Source: Thermoanaerobaculia bacterium (GTDB lineage: Bacteria; Acidobacteriota; Thermoanaerobaculia; Multivoradales; J023). Taken from it: 64,000 nt of DNA. Below, piece by piece: positions 10,301-17,730 of this stretch. The stretch spans positions 1-64,000 of the forward strand of contig JALCBJ010000032.1 of NCBI GenBank assembly GCA_028066595.1. Direction: 5' to 3'. Each line of letters opens with the position of its first letter. The first letter of the stretch is position 1. Under the pieces are notes generated by a model. The model was not told the origin of the DNA. It was given only the letters and a program-made list of their open reading frames with translations, and ran no database searches. Made by a program: the position numbers and the translations under genes.

Positions 10301-10562
10301 AGCAGGTCTCGATGCGTCTCAACCAGGCTGGCCGCTCGCCGGGCGCTTCTTCGACGGACTCCCCTAGAAGGGAAGTGAGCTTGCTGTGGTCGAGGCCGTC
10401 GAGATCCAACCGACGTCCGAACAGCTCACGGTCTTCGAATGGCTCGTCAGCGCTCCAGCGGGCGAGGCGAAGGCGACCACGATCGAGGTCGACCGGACCG
10501 TAGGTCGGTCGACGCAGCCTCTCGGACACGGTCAGCGTAGCGCCGTAGGGAAAGTCACTCAC
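7356..10562 (-). CDS. lanM: Type II lanthipeptide synthetase LanM
   Basis: The bifunctional enzyme phosphorylates and dehydrates Ser/Thr, then adds Cys thiols to make (methyl)lanthionine. The N-terminal dehydratase (DUF4135) has the kinase-like Lys in LVYKPRSL (near 286), DIHFENL (near 361-367) and the metal-binding VIDLE (near 377-381). The C-terminal LanC-like cyclase (about 680-1068) has GFSHGAGG, NWCHGAPG and CHGDLG, giving the Zn ligands Cys near 921 and Cys/His near 966-967. I place the start at GTG 10562: it overlaps the upstream stop (GTGA) and has GAGG 7 bases before it, whereas the longest frame begins at 10592 without such support. The length of 1068 residues is normal for LanM. 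It sits between a conserved unknown gene and the SpaB_C-like gene. Confidence 0.95.
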   Translation of the reverse strand: MSDFPYGATLTVSERLRRPTYGPVDLDRGRLRLARWSADEPFEDRELFGRRLDLDGLDHSKLTSLLGESVEEAPGERPAWLRRIETCYGGGSSSEKRIAAPPILQGTVEGSFWGFIEPLVRHATSELGARLGPLASAPSDGPVCSERITELVLGTLPFELLSWPVRTLVLEMNIARLQGELIHDDPRERFRQFAVLLADTQRALAILREVPVLTRQLVEAIDVWKDVVAELFERLVSDWPAILRTFSGFVAGDRLSGVRFGAGDRHDGGRSVALLVFTSGRRLVYKPRSLAMTEAFQEVLRTLAQEGFEPTLPEVAALDRGSYGYMQQLIAEPCATEEEVRRFYLRQGSYLALLYALRTTDIHFENLIAVGDTPYVIDLESLLQPGPPLDDPRADDLLRNTLVEVGLLPVRNWENEDSPGLDVSGMGGPEGQEPPRPEAYWADHETDTMHYARRTRTISLRSHHRPTVEGRPADAIHYVDAIVEGFSALYRHLLERRDDWLAEDGPIASMLEHEVRVLLRPTAVYGLMLRESFHPDLLRDALDRQRFFDKLWKQVARRPFLQRLIAAEQRALWQRDIPRFTTRPRSRALFTPDGEVLEDFFSQSAVEGLFERLQGFSEADLVRQIWYIRASIALLSTADPERDAVPVESRTHPRSATPGVSLENLAARIGSHLIEQALHDDSVRWVGVRPAPRGAFKIGYLDDSLYGGQAGVTLFLGCLGEVTGDPAARLLARQSCETLLRRVAAEDAEVSIGAFTGTVGLAYTLDQLAALWGDAALRRTALDLVARLGPRIAADNSFDVISGSAGVILALSAMRRGSDDLVLESLAKQAAQRLVAAAVDLPRGCGWYTTDEAEEPLAGFSHGAGGIAAALFEAAAITGDKTLRETARRALEYERSLFRPKSGNWRDLRVDEDVGDPVNWCHGAPGVIVSRALILRHEPSDVLREEIRIAARTTLAGGFGRNHSLCHGDLGNLESLVCADAACPELDLRDDIDRRYQDVAGQLSLGSWRCGLPMAIETPGLMVGLAGIGFGLLRRLAPDKVPAVLALRPISGILDPVDPAPMPVNAEI

Positions 10563-11632
10563 GTCGCCACCTCGGCGGTACGGCGGGCCCAAAAGTGGCG
10601 GACGCCGAGGTACGCTTTGGCGGCGACCATACGGTTCGGCAGAATTCCGATCTTGAAGTGGTTGAGAGTTCTGGCGAACGTACTCATGACCTCGGACCCA
10701 AAGGAGCGAGAGCCCTTGAGGAGATGGGCAGGCCAGAGGTCGAAATCGTCGGCCTCAGTGGAGTATCCCAACCAGTCGAACAGAACGGTGGCCTTGTCCC
10801 GGCGACACATTCCGTGACGTTGCAGAAGACCGAGAAGTCCCCTGGTCTTCTCACGGGAGCCGTCGCTGATGACGCACTCCAGGCCTATCGCCGGCCTCAC
10901 GGTGGTCGACACCGACAGATCTAGGTTCATTCCGTCGACGTAGGCGGCCAGTTCTTCCAGCACCAGGCGCAGTAGCTCGCGGCTACCGGGCCAGCCGATG
11001 GCCTCCAGGTAGTCGAGAATAGCCACCCGCGACAAACGCCGAATGCACAGCCGGACATCGTCCCCCGGCCGGGCCAACAGGAGGCCCACTTGGAAGATGA
11101 CTCCGCCTTCAGGCAGTTCTGCGAAGCAGCGCGAGAGCAGATCACGCTGAGACGCTGACAAGTGGCAGCCGCGCAGTCGCTCGATCAGCTCGAGACTCAG
11201 TTCGGGATAGTTCCTCGGCTCTCCCGGAGAGTAGCCGAAAAATAGGCTCGGTTCGGGGACGCCGTGGAAGCCCTCGGGAAGGTCGAATTCGAGCCAAGAG
11301 TCCCGAATCGGCGACAGCCTCGGATTGTGGTGCCAATCCGCAAGAAATCGCCCGACAACGGTCCAGGGCGAACGCTTGCCCAGCGGTTCCGGCGCACTCA
11401 CTTCCGCACCGCCATCCGCCCACGCAGCGCGGCTTCCGTCGTCTTCGATCACCGCGACGAGAAAGTCAGCGTCGGCGCGAGAACTCCCGAGATGGCACTC
11501 GAAGCCGAAGTTCGACGATGGGGGCAGCCTCTCGGCAACCCGAGAGATGCGCGCGGAGTGCTCCGGCTTCACGAGTGCGGGCGGAAGATGGGGAGCGACA
11601 ATCTCGAAATAGTTCCGCGTAGAGAGCGACAT
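10559..11632 (-). CDS. Unknown protein between lanthipeptide precursor and LanM
   Basis: 357 residues, no named family recognised. No signal peptide or membrane segment. The middle and C-terminal parts look like a compact mixed fold: PSLFFGYSPGEP, GVIFQVGLLLARPGDDVRLC, YLEAIGWPGSRELL, VRPAIGLECVISDGS, then KIGILPNRMVAAKAYLGVRH. I recall conserved hypothetical proteins with this FQVG / IGWPG / GLEC / KAYL pattern beside LanM genes elsewhere, but I cannot verify it. It follows the precursor gene by 122 bases and overlaps LanM by 4 bases, so stoichiometric co-expression with LanM is likely. A scaffold, substrate-delivery or immunity role is inference. Confidence 0.75.
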   Translation of the reverse strand: MSLSTRNYFEIVAPHLPPALVKPEHSARISRVAERLPPSSNFGFECHLGSSRADADFLVAVIEDDGSRAAWADGGAEVSAPEPLGKRSPWTVVGRFLADWHHNPRLSPIRDSWLEFDLPEGFHGVPEPSLFFGYSPGEPRNYPELSLELIERLRGCHLSASQRDLLSRCFAELPEGGVIFQVGLLLARPGDDVRLCIRRLSRVAILDYLEAIGWPGSRELLRLVLEELAAYVDGMNLDLSVSTTVRPAIGLECVISDGSREKTRGLLGLLQRHGMCRRDKATVLFDWLGYSTEADDFDLWPAHLLKGSRSFGSEVMSTFARTLNHFKIGILPNRMVAAKAYLGVRHFWARRTAEVAT

Positions 11633-11754
11633 TCTTTGATTGGACTCGCGAGAGCCTGTTCAGTTCAAGGGCCACGCAGAAGGGAAACAACGCGGAGGAA
11701 TGGGATGAGCGGCAGACAGTACAGGAGACAGAACCCTGCCTCCTGTGGAAAGGA

Positions 11755-11970
11755 TCAACCAACCTCAGGCTCAGGCCCATCATCTCCAGGCGGCGGATTG
11801 TCGCAGCTCCAGCAAAGACAGGTCGGGCCGCCGACCACGTCTTCCATCGCCTCATCGGTAAGCTCGATCAGTCCAGCCGGGTTCTCTGGCAGAAGAGCGC
11901 GCTCTTCTTCGCTGAGCTCGGCTCGGAACTCGGAATCCCTCCATGCGCGGATGATCTTCTCGTTCTTCAC
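11755..11970 (-). CDS. lanA: Lanthipeptide precursor peptide (mersacidin/lichenicidin-type leader)
   Basis: 71 residues from GTG 11970, with GAGGAG 6-7 bases upstream. The leader follows the type II pattern: IIRAWRDSEFRAELS, LPENPAGLIEL, then MEDVVGG, where GG at 47-48 is the C39 cleavage site. The predicted core is residues 49-71, PTCLCWSCDNPPPGDDGPEPEVG split as PTCLCWSC plus a 15-residue acidic Pro/Gly tail. Dehydratable residues are Thr50 and Ser55; Cys are 51, 53 and 56. At most two thioether rings are possible, so one Cys stays free or is oxidised. It is the first gene of the operon, behind tandem direct repeats at 12059-12092. Confidence 0.9.
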   Translation of the reverse strand: MKNEKIIRAWRDSEFRAELSEEERALLPENPAGLIELTDEAMEDVVGGPTCLCWSCDNPPPGDDGPEPEVG

Positions 11971-12283
11971 TCTCTACTCCTCAGGGTTGCGTTGTAGGAA
12001 CGCGAAGCGCGCGGGCGGCACTGCCTCACGCGATTCGGCCCTTGTGGGAGTCAACACAATCAGTGAAACTCACCGATCAGCGGAACTCACCGTTGTGTCG
12101 ACAGGCAAAACGTCTTATTAGACCGCTTTTCAGCAGCGTAGCACGGACAGATCGATGAATCAAGAGTCGTAAACGTTCGATACGAAGAGACTCTGCCCGG
12201 ACATCTACCGACCGCAGGAACAATGCGTTGAACGACAAGATCTGAGCGCTCACTACGAGGGCCGCCCAGGCTCTCGATGCTCC
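11971..12283. promoter_or_regulatory. Lanthipeptide promoter region with tandem 17-bp direct repeats
   Basis: Two adjacent direct repeats, 12059-12075 and 12076-12092, match at 15 of 17 positions (ATCAGTGAAACTCACCG and ATCAGCGGAACTCACCG). On the minus strand they end just upstream of TTGACT (12054-12049), a good -35 box; no strong -10 box follows at 17-18 bases. The arrangement is typical of a dimeric activator helping a weak promoter of lanA. The rest, 12093-12283, lies between this site and the end of rlmB, and I see no gene or clear terminator in it. Confidence 0.5.
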
Positions 12284-13006
12284 TCAGTCGGTCAAACGCT
12301 GGCGGACAGCCTCGTAAAGCAGCGCCGCCGCCGCCGTTGCGACGTTGAGCGATGCCACCTTGCCACGCATCGGCAAGCCCAGCAGGAGATCGCAACGTTC
12401 CCGAGTGAGCCGGCGCAGTCCGTCGGCTTCGCCCCCCAAACAAAGCACGACCTTTCCGGTGAGGTCCGCTGTCCAGGGCGCGTCGCCCCCCGCGTCGGCA
12501 CCGTAGACCCAGAATCCTTCTTGTTTCAGCTCTTCCAGGGTCCGGGCGGTATTGACGACACGTTCCACGGACAGGTATTCCGTCGCTCCGGCCGAAGTCT
12601 TCACCGCCACTTCGCCGACCTTCGCCGAGCCACGGTCTCGGACCAACACTGTCCCGACCCCCGCTCCTTCGCACACACGCAGAATGGCACCCAGGTTACG
12701 CGGGTCCTGGACGTCCTCGAGCAAGACCACGAGGTCCATATCGGTCGCGGCGGTCTCTCCCGAGGAGGCGGTACGTACCCAGGCGACGAATCCGTTGTGA
12801 ACCGGCGGATCGGTGCTCGCTTCGCCCGTTGCCAGATCGTCGAGATCGCGACGCGCGACCGTCCGGAACGCGACACCATGACGCCGGCACAGATCCTCGA
12901 TTTGCCGACGTCGACCTGCGGCGGACGCAGCGCAGGCCACCCGCTCTACTTCGTGGGGGCGCGACCTGAGGATCTCTCGGACGGGGTGGAAGCCATAGAG
13001 CTTCAA
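12284..13006 (-). CDS. rlmB: 23S rRNA 2'-O-methyltransferase (TrmH/RlmB family)
   Basis: A SpoU-type methyltransferase of 240 residues, which methylates a guanosine ribose of rRNA with S-adenosylmethionine. The N-terminal substrate-binding part starts LYGFHPVREIL. The trefoil-knot catalytic domain has LVVLLEDVQDPRNLGAILR (motif 1 Asn/Arg), then KVVLCLGGEADGLRRLTRE (motif 2) and LPMRGKVASLNVATAAAALLYE (motif 3 with SLNVA). I choose TTG 13006 as start: GGAG lies 6 bases upstream, just past the frr stop, and the product then begins exactly at the family N-terminus; a longer frame overlaps frr without coding character. It is the last gene of the translation operon. TrmH paralogues are hard to separate, so RlmB is the likely, not certain, name. 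Confidence 0.88.
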   Translation of the reverse strand: MKLYGFHPVREILRSRPHEVERVACAASAAGRRRQIEDLCRRHGVAFRTVARRDLDDLATGEASTDPPVHNGFVAWVRTASSGETAATDMDLVVLLEDVQDPRNLGAILRVCEGAGVGTVLVRDRGSAKVGEVAVKTSAGATEYLSVERVVNTARTLEELKQEGFWVYGADAGGDAPWTADLTGKVVLCLGGEADGLRRLTRERCDLLLGLPMRGKVASLNVATAAAALLYEAVRQRLTD

Positions 13007-13016
13007 AGGAGGCTCC

Positions 13017-13571
13017 TCAGACCTCCATGATGTCCTTTTCTTTGTGCGCCAGCCCTTCGTTGATCTCGCCGATGTACCTGTCGTGGAGCTTCTGGACCTC
13101 GTCGTGGCCACGGTGCTCGTCGTCCTGGGAGATCTCTTTTTCCCTCTCCAGGGCCTTGAGCCGGTCGTTGGCATCGCGGCGCGCCTGCCGCACTCCCGTG
13201 CGGCTCTCCTCGGCGATGTCGTGGGCACGACGCACCATCTCCTTGCGGCGCTCTTCGGTCAGCGGTGGAATGGGGATTCGGATGATGCGACCGTCGTTCG
13301 ACGGGTTGAGACCGAGATTGGCCTGGTTGATGGCCTTCTCGATGGCCCCGATCTGCCCTGGATCGAAGGGCTGCGCCGTGATCAAGCTGGCGTCTGCCAC
13401 GTTCAGATTGGCCACTTGCTTGAGCGGCGTAGGCGTCCCGTAGTAGTCGACCGTCACGCCGTCGAGAATCGCCGGATTGGCACGCCCGGTGCGCAAGGTC
13501 TTGAGCTCGTGGTGCAGGTGCTCCACAGCCTTCTTCATTTTGACTTCGGCAGTGCGAAAGACTTCTTGCAT
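13017..13571 (-). CDS. frr: Ribosome recycling factor
   Basis: 184 residues, the normal length. With EF-G it splits the post-termination ribosome. Hallmarks: HLHHELKTLRTGRANPAILDGV, VDYYGTPTPLKQVANL, and RIPIPPLTEERRKEMVRRA, with the Arg-rich helices of the three-helix domain at both ends. It lies downstream of pyrH, separated by 249 bases in which I see no gene, and is followed 10 bases later by rlmB. Confidence 0.97.
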   Translation of the reverse strand: MQEVFRTAEVKMKKAVEHLHHELKTLRTGRANPAILDGVTVDYYGTPTPLKQVANLNVADASLITAQPFDPGQIGAIEKAINQANLGLNPSNDGRIIRIPIPPLTEERRKEMVRRAHDIAEESRTGVRQARRDANDRLKALEREKEISQDDEHRGHDEVQKLHDRYIGEINEGLAHKEKDIMEV

Positions 13572-13820
13572 CGTGGCTCTCCTGTTCGGAACCGGGGTGG
13601 GCTCTCATGAAAAACCCAGACGCCGTCCGACCGACGCGCGGGCGCGGAAATCCTCTCTTGGGCAACGCCCACCTGTCAATGACAGGAGAGGTTCTGTAGG
13701 ACGCTTCAGCTCGAGCGAGACGAATCCAGCGCCCTAAACCCTCAAGAACCCTCTACGCGGGGCACTGAGGGGACACAGCCAGAGCGCACCAAGGCTCTCG
13801 GGGTCGGCGACTCTCAGCGC

Positions 13821-14579
13821 CTACTCTTGGCGGACCACAGACCCGACGTTCTCGCCTCGCAGCACGCGCAGAATATTGCCCTCGACGCTCAGGTCGAAGA
13901 GCTGGATAGGGATGTGGTTTTCGCGACAGATGCTGATGGCCGCGGCGTCCATGAATCCGAGGCTCCGCTCCAAGACCTGTTGGTAGGTCACGGTTTCCAG
14001 CAGCTCGGCATCCGGGTGTTTTCTCGGATCAGCGCTGTAGATCCCGGGAACCTTGGTGGCCTTGAGCAGGACTTCCGCCTTGATCTCGGAGGAGCGGAGT
14101 GCCGCCGCAGAGTCGGTGGTGAAGAAGGGGCTGCCGGTGCCGGCAGCAAAGATCACCACGCGACGCTTCTCCAAGTGACGGATGGCACGACGCCGTATGA
14201 AGCGCTCCGCCACTTCGCGGATCTCGATAGCGGTCTGGACGCGCGTATCGACTTTCCGCTTCTCCAGTGCATCCTGGAGTGCCAAGGAGTTGATCACGGT
14301 CCCCAGCATGCCCATGTAGTCGCCGGTGACGCGATCGATACCCTGCTGGCTAGCCGCCAGCCCTCGGATGATGTTGCCGCCGCCGATGACGACGGCGATC
14401 TGTACTCCGAGGGCTGCGGCTTCCTTCAGCTCGTCGGCAATCTTGCCGACGACCGTCTCGTCGAGGCCGAAGGGCTTGTCACCCATCAGGGCCTCGCCCG
14501 ACAGCTTGAGCATCACCCGCCGGAACACGGCTGGGAATGCATCGGTCTCTGGCTGCTCGGTCGTCGGCAGGTCGGCCAT
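13821..14579 (-). CDS. pyrH: UMP kinase
   Basis: 252 residues. It phosphorylates UMP to UDP in pyrimidine nucleotide synthesis. Family motifs are visible: MLKLSGEALMG, VIGGGNIIRG, DYMGMLGTVINSLALQDAL, and the ATP-binding GTGSPFFTTDSAAALR. The N-terminus has about 15 extra residues (MADLPTTEQPETDAF). The gene begins 6 bases after tsf ends, the classical rpsB-tsf-pyrH-frr order. Confidence 0.97.
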   Translation of the reverse strand: MADLPTTEQPETDAFPAVFRRVMLKLSGEALMGDKPFGLDETVVGKIADELKEAAALGVQIAVVIGGGNIIRGLAASQQGIDRVTGDYMGMLGTVINSLALQDALEKRKVDTRVQTAIEIREVAERFIRRRAIRHLEKRRVVIFAAGTGSPFFTTDSAAALRSSEIKAEVLLKATKVPGIYSADPRKHPDAELLETVTYQQVLERSLGFMDAAAISICRENHIPIQLFDLSVEGNILRVLRGENVGSVVRQE

Positions 14580-14585
14580 GCCCGA

Positions 14586-15239
14586 TCAGGCTCCGGCCGC
14601 GGCCGCTGCGACCTCGGCAGCGAAGTCTTCCTGCTTCTTCTCGATACCCTCGCCGAGCTCGTAGCGAACGAACCGCCGAACCTGGATGTTCTCGCCGATG
14701 GTCGCCACCTTCTCGGTGATCATCTGCTGCAACGTCTTGTCGGGATCCTTGACGAAGGCCTGCTCGAGCAGCACGGCCTCGGCGTAGTACTTTTCGATCT
14801 TGCCCTCGACGATCTTGGGAATGATGTTCTCGGGCTTACCCTCGGCACGCATCTGCTCTGCATAGATCTCCCGCTCGCGGTCGAGGACATCCCCGGTCAC
14901 TTCCTCGCGACGGACGAAGCGCGGATTGGCGGCAGCGATGTGCATGGCGATATCGCGCACGAGGTTCTGGAAATCGTCGGTCCGGGCCACGAAATCGGTC
15001 TCGCAGTTGACCTCCACCAGCACTCCGATCTTGCCGCCGGCGTGAATGTAGGAGCCAACGGCTCCCTCTGCGGCCACACGCCCGGCCTTCTTCTCGGCCG
15101 CTGCGATGCCCTTCTTGCGAAGCGTATCGACCGCCTGTTCGAGGTCGCCGGAAGTCTCTTCCAACGCCTTCTTACATTGCAGCATGGGAGCGCCGGTGCG
15201 CTCGCGAAGCTCCTTCACCATCTGAGCGGTGATCTTCAT
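14586..15239 (-). CDS. tsf: Elongation factor Ts (short form)
   Basis: 217 residues. This is the guanine-nucleotide exchange factor for EF-Tu. The UBA-like N-terminus [20 protein letters not shown] and the TDFVAR motif (as [13 protein letters not shown]) are intact. It is shorter than the E. coli protein (about 280 residues) and closer to the Thermus-type short EF-Ts with one core subdomain. A strong stem-loop lies in the rpsB-tsf spacer. Confidence 0.96.
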   Translation of the reverse strand: MKITAQMVKELRERTGAPMLQCKKALEETSGDLEQAVDTLRKKGIAAAEKKAGRVAAEGAVGSYIHAGGKIGVLVEVNCETDFVARTDDFQNLVRDIAMHIAAANPRFVRREEVTGDVLDREREIYAEQMRAEGKPENIIPKIVEGKIEKYYAEAVLLEQAFVKDPDKTLQQMITEKVATIGENIQVRRFVRYELGEGIEKKQEDFAAEVAAAAAGA

Positions 15240-15307
15240 GGTTCTCTCTCCTCGGTACTTTCGGTATGGGTTCGTCGGTCTTGAAAATCGGTCTGTTCCA
15301 GACGCAC

Positions 15308-15344
15308 GACAAGGTCAGTGAGCGGATGCCCGACTGACCTTGTC
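15308..15344. promoter_or_regulatory. 12-bp stem-loop in the rpsB-tsf spacer
   Basis: GACAAGGTCAGT (15308-15319) and ACTGACCTTGTC (15333-15344) form a perfect 12-bp stem with a 13-nt loop. No T-tract follows on the minus strand, so it is not a classical terminator. It lies between rpsB and tsf, where an attenuator or processing site adjusts S2:EF-Ts ratios in other bacteria. A second 8-bp hairpin (15372-15390) sits closer to the rpsB stop. Confidence 0.55.
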
Positions 15345-15395
15345 TGGATCCCCACAGGCGAGATCTCTACCGCCGGGCGGCGCGCCCGGCGCGCC

Positions 15396-16337
15396 CTACT
15401 CTTCTTCCGTGCCGTCCGCTTCAGATGCCTCCGGCTCGGAGGAATCCGAGGCCTCGGTGGGCGCGGCCTCCTCAGCCGTAGCCTCCTCGGTGGCAGGTGT
15501 CTCGGCCGCCTCTTCGGCCGAAGCTTCCTCCGAAGGAGAGTCCTCGGCGGCGGCTTCCTCGGCGGTAGCTTCCGCAGCGGTGCCTTCCTCGGCGGCGGCT
15601 TCCGCAGCGGTGGCGGCCTCAGGTGCATCCTTGGCTGCGATCATCTCCGCCTCCTGGAGCTTGCCGGCTCCAGAGAGGTAGGCGTCGGCGATCTTGGCGG
15701 TGAAGAGACGGATCGTACGAATGGCATCGTCATTGCCGGGAATGACGTAGTCGATCTGCTCGGGATCGCAGTTCGTGTCGACGATGCCGATCACGGGGAT
15801 GCCCAGCTTGTTGGCCTCGGCGACGGCGATCGCTTCCCGCTTGGGATCGACGACGAACAGCGCGTCCGGCAGCGACGTCATCTCCCGAATACCTTCGAGG
15901 TTCCGCTGCAGCTTCAGACGCTCGCGGTCGAGCCGCAGCTTCTCTTTCTTCAGCAGCCCCGACTCCTCGTCGTCGAGGCGCGCCTCGATGTCCTTCAGCC
16001 GATCCACCGAGTTACGGATCGTGACGAAGTTGGTCAGCGTACCGCCGAGCCAGCGATGGGTGACGAAGTACTGACCCGAGCGCCGGGCGTGCCGAGTGAT
16101 CGACTCGTGCGCTTGGCGCTTGGTGCCGACGAAGAGAATCTTGCGACCGGTGCGACCGAGCTGGAAGACGTATTCTGCTGCCTCGTGAAAGCGGCGCAGA
16201 GTCTTCTGCAAGTCGATGATGTAAATCCCGTTCCGCTTGCCGAAGATGTAACGACGCATCTTCGGGTTCCAGCGACGGGTTTGGTGACCGAAGTGGACCC
16301 CCGCTTCGAGGAGATCGCGCATTCTGAGCTCGACCAA
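15396..16337 (-). CDS. rpsB: 30S ribosomal protein S2 with long acidic tail
   Basis: 313 residues. Residues 1-225 are ordinary S2: [68 protein letters not shown]. From about 226 a Glu/Ala-rich extension of roughly 85 residues follows (repeats like [18 protein letters not shown]), low-complexity and strongly acidic. Such tails occur on S2 in several GC-rich phyla. The gene overlaps nothing and starts 11 bases after rpsI ends. Confidence 0.97.
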   Translation of the reverse strand: MVELRMRDLLEAGVHFGHQTRRWNPKMRRYIFGKRNGIYIIDLQKTLRRFHEAAEYVFQLGRTGRKILFVGTKRQAHESITRHARRSGQYFVTHRWLGGTLTNFVTIRNSVDRLKDIEARLDDEESGLLKKEKLRLDRERLKLQRNLEGIREMTSLPDALFVVDPKREAIAVAEANKLGIPVIGIVDTNCDPEQIDYVIPGNDDAIRTIRLFTAKIADAYLSGAGKLQEAEMIAAKDAPEAATAAEAAAEEGTAAEATAEEAAAEDSPSEEASAEEAAETPATEEATAEEAAPTEASDSSEPEASEADGTEEE

Positions 16338-16348
16338 GGGAATACTCC

Positions 16349-16741
16349 TTAACGCTTGCTGAACTGGTAACGGGCGCGCGCACCCTTCATGCCGTACTTC
16401 TTGCGTTCCTTCTTGCGAGGATCGCGCGTCACGAAGCCGGCGGCCTTGAGCTTGGGACGAAGTTCTTCGTTGAACTCCATCAGAGCACGGGTGATGCCGT
16501 GGCGAATGGCACCTGCTTGCCCGGAGTGTCCGCCGCCGGCGACGGACACCGTGATGTCGAACTTCTCCGCGGTCTCGGTGAGCGCCAGCGGCTGCTTGAC
16601 GATCATCTTGAGAACCTCGCTGGCAAAGTAACCATCCAAGGTTCGGCGATTGACCTGGATCTCACCGTTGCCGGGACGCAGGAAGACCCGCGCGGTGGCG
16701 GTCTTGCGTCGGCCGGTGCCGTAGTACTGGACTTCGCTCAA
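16349..16741 (-). CDS. rpsI: 30S ribosomal protein S9
   Basis: 130 residues, the normal length. [18 protein letters not shown], the [15 protein letters not shown] core, and the C-terminal [16 protein letters not shown] tail that reaches P-site tRNA. It follows rplM by 81 bases, the conserved L13-S9 pair. Confidence 0.98.
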   Translation of the reverse strand: MSEVQYYGTGRRKTATARVFLRPGNGEIQVNRRTLDGYFASEVLKMIVKQPLALTETAEKFDITVSVAGGGHSGQAGAIRHGITRALMEFNEELRPKLKAAGFVTRDPRKKERKKYGMKGARARYQFSKR

Positions 16742-16822
16742 GGCTCTCTCCTCGTTGGGGCTCGTCTCGTGCGCGGTGGGTGCGCTGGTTCTCTAGGAGT
16801 CGAAAGGTGTTCGAAGGTTCGT

Positions 16823-17290
16823 TCAGGCGTCCGCAGTGCCCTGCAGATCCTGGGCGCCGGGAATGTCGAGGGCTTGAGGCTGCTGCGCTTCGTGGGGATG
16901 CTCGGCACCGGCGTAGACTTTCAGCTTGCGGAACATGCGGCGCCCCAAGCTGTTCTTCGGCAGCATGCCCTTGACCGCACTCTCCACGAGCATTTCCGGC
17001 TTCTTGGCACGGACCTCGCGCGCGGTCTGCTCCTTCAATCCACCGGGTCGGTTGGAGTGGCGCCGGTAGAGCTTCTGGTCTTCCTTACGACCCGTCAGCA
17101 CGACCTTCTCTGCGTTGACGACGATGACGAAATCCCCCGTGTCTTCGTGGGGTGTGTACATCGGCTTGTGCTTGCCTCGCAGGGTGCTGGCGACCACTGT
17201 CGCCAGGCGGCCGAGGCGGAGGCCATCGCCGTCTACCAGGAACCAGGAGCGGTCGATGTCGGCGGGTTTCGGGCTGTAGGTCTTCGTCAT
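16823..17290 (-). CDS. rplM: 50S ribosomal protein L13
   Basis: 155 residues from ATG 17290, where the product begins [20 protein letters not shown] as in the family; an upstream in-frame extension to 17413 has no support. Motifs: [30 protein letters not shown], and [20 protein letters not shown] with [13 protein letters not shown]. The last dozen residues ([13 protein letters not shown]) exceed the usual end. It is the first gene of the translation operon. Confidence 0.97.
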   Translation of the reverse strand: MTKTYSPKPADIDRSWFLVDGDGLRLGRLATVVASTLRGKHKPMYTPHEDTGDFVIVVNAEKVVLTGRKEDQKLYRRHSNRPGGLKEQTAREVRAKKPEMLVESAVKGMLPKNSLGRRMFRKLKVYAGAEHPHEAQQPQALDIPGAQDLQGTADA

Positions 17291-17730
17291 GATCCGATTC
17301 CGTTGGAGGACTCGTGGTGCGACAGCAGCTCGCTGCCGGGAGTTAGCTGCGAATTCTGGAGACGGCGGAACCGAAACGTCGATCCCGCGATCTTCGAGCG
17401 GCGCGCCGCGCACAGGCGACGGACTGCGATCTGTCGACCGGAGGCTGGACGGCGGGGCGTGCGAATCCCAGCACCGACGCGCCGCGGAGGGTCGCCGATC
17501 TTACGTCTCGGCTCTAACCTTGTCAAGCATTGCGCACGACGATTGGCGCCTCGTCCATGCGCAGTCGTCAGACCGCACCGAACGATGCCGAGTCACGATC
17601 TGCCGGGGTATGCTGCCGGCCGATCGGCGGGGAGGCAATCCAGGACTGAACCGTCCCGGGCCGGGAACCCTAGCACGCAAACGGGCCGGATTCACGGCCA
17701 GTCATACGACCAAACCGAGGAGAATCTGCG
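17291..17730. other. Divergent spacer between rplM and folD
   Basis: 440 bases without a convincing gene. It holds the rplM promoter at 17498-17526. No clear promoter for folD was found. A long open frame on the plus strand across this area is an antisense artefact of GC-rich coding sequence. Confidence 0.5.
17498..17526 (-). promoter_or_regulatory. Strong sigma70 promoter of the rplM operon
   Basis: Minus strand TTGACA (17526-17521), exactly 17 bases, then TAAGAT (17503-17498). The -35 box is perfect and the -10 box matches 5 of 6. It leaves a leader of about 200 nt before rplM, long enough for L13-type feedback control. Confidence 0.75.

Noticed and set aside
12087-12674. 195-residue minus-strand frame across the rlmB end and lanA upstream region
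   Set aside because: Overlaps rlmB in another frame, is Arg/Gly-rich and has no motif.
13827-15284. 485-residue plus-strand frame opposite pyrH-tsf
   Set aside because: It is a GC-rich antisense shadow of two genes with clear family motifs; it has no ribosome-binding site or recognisable domain.
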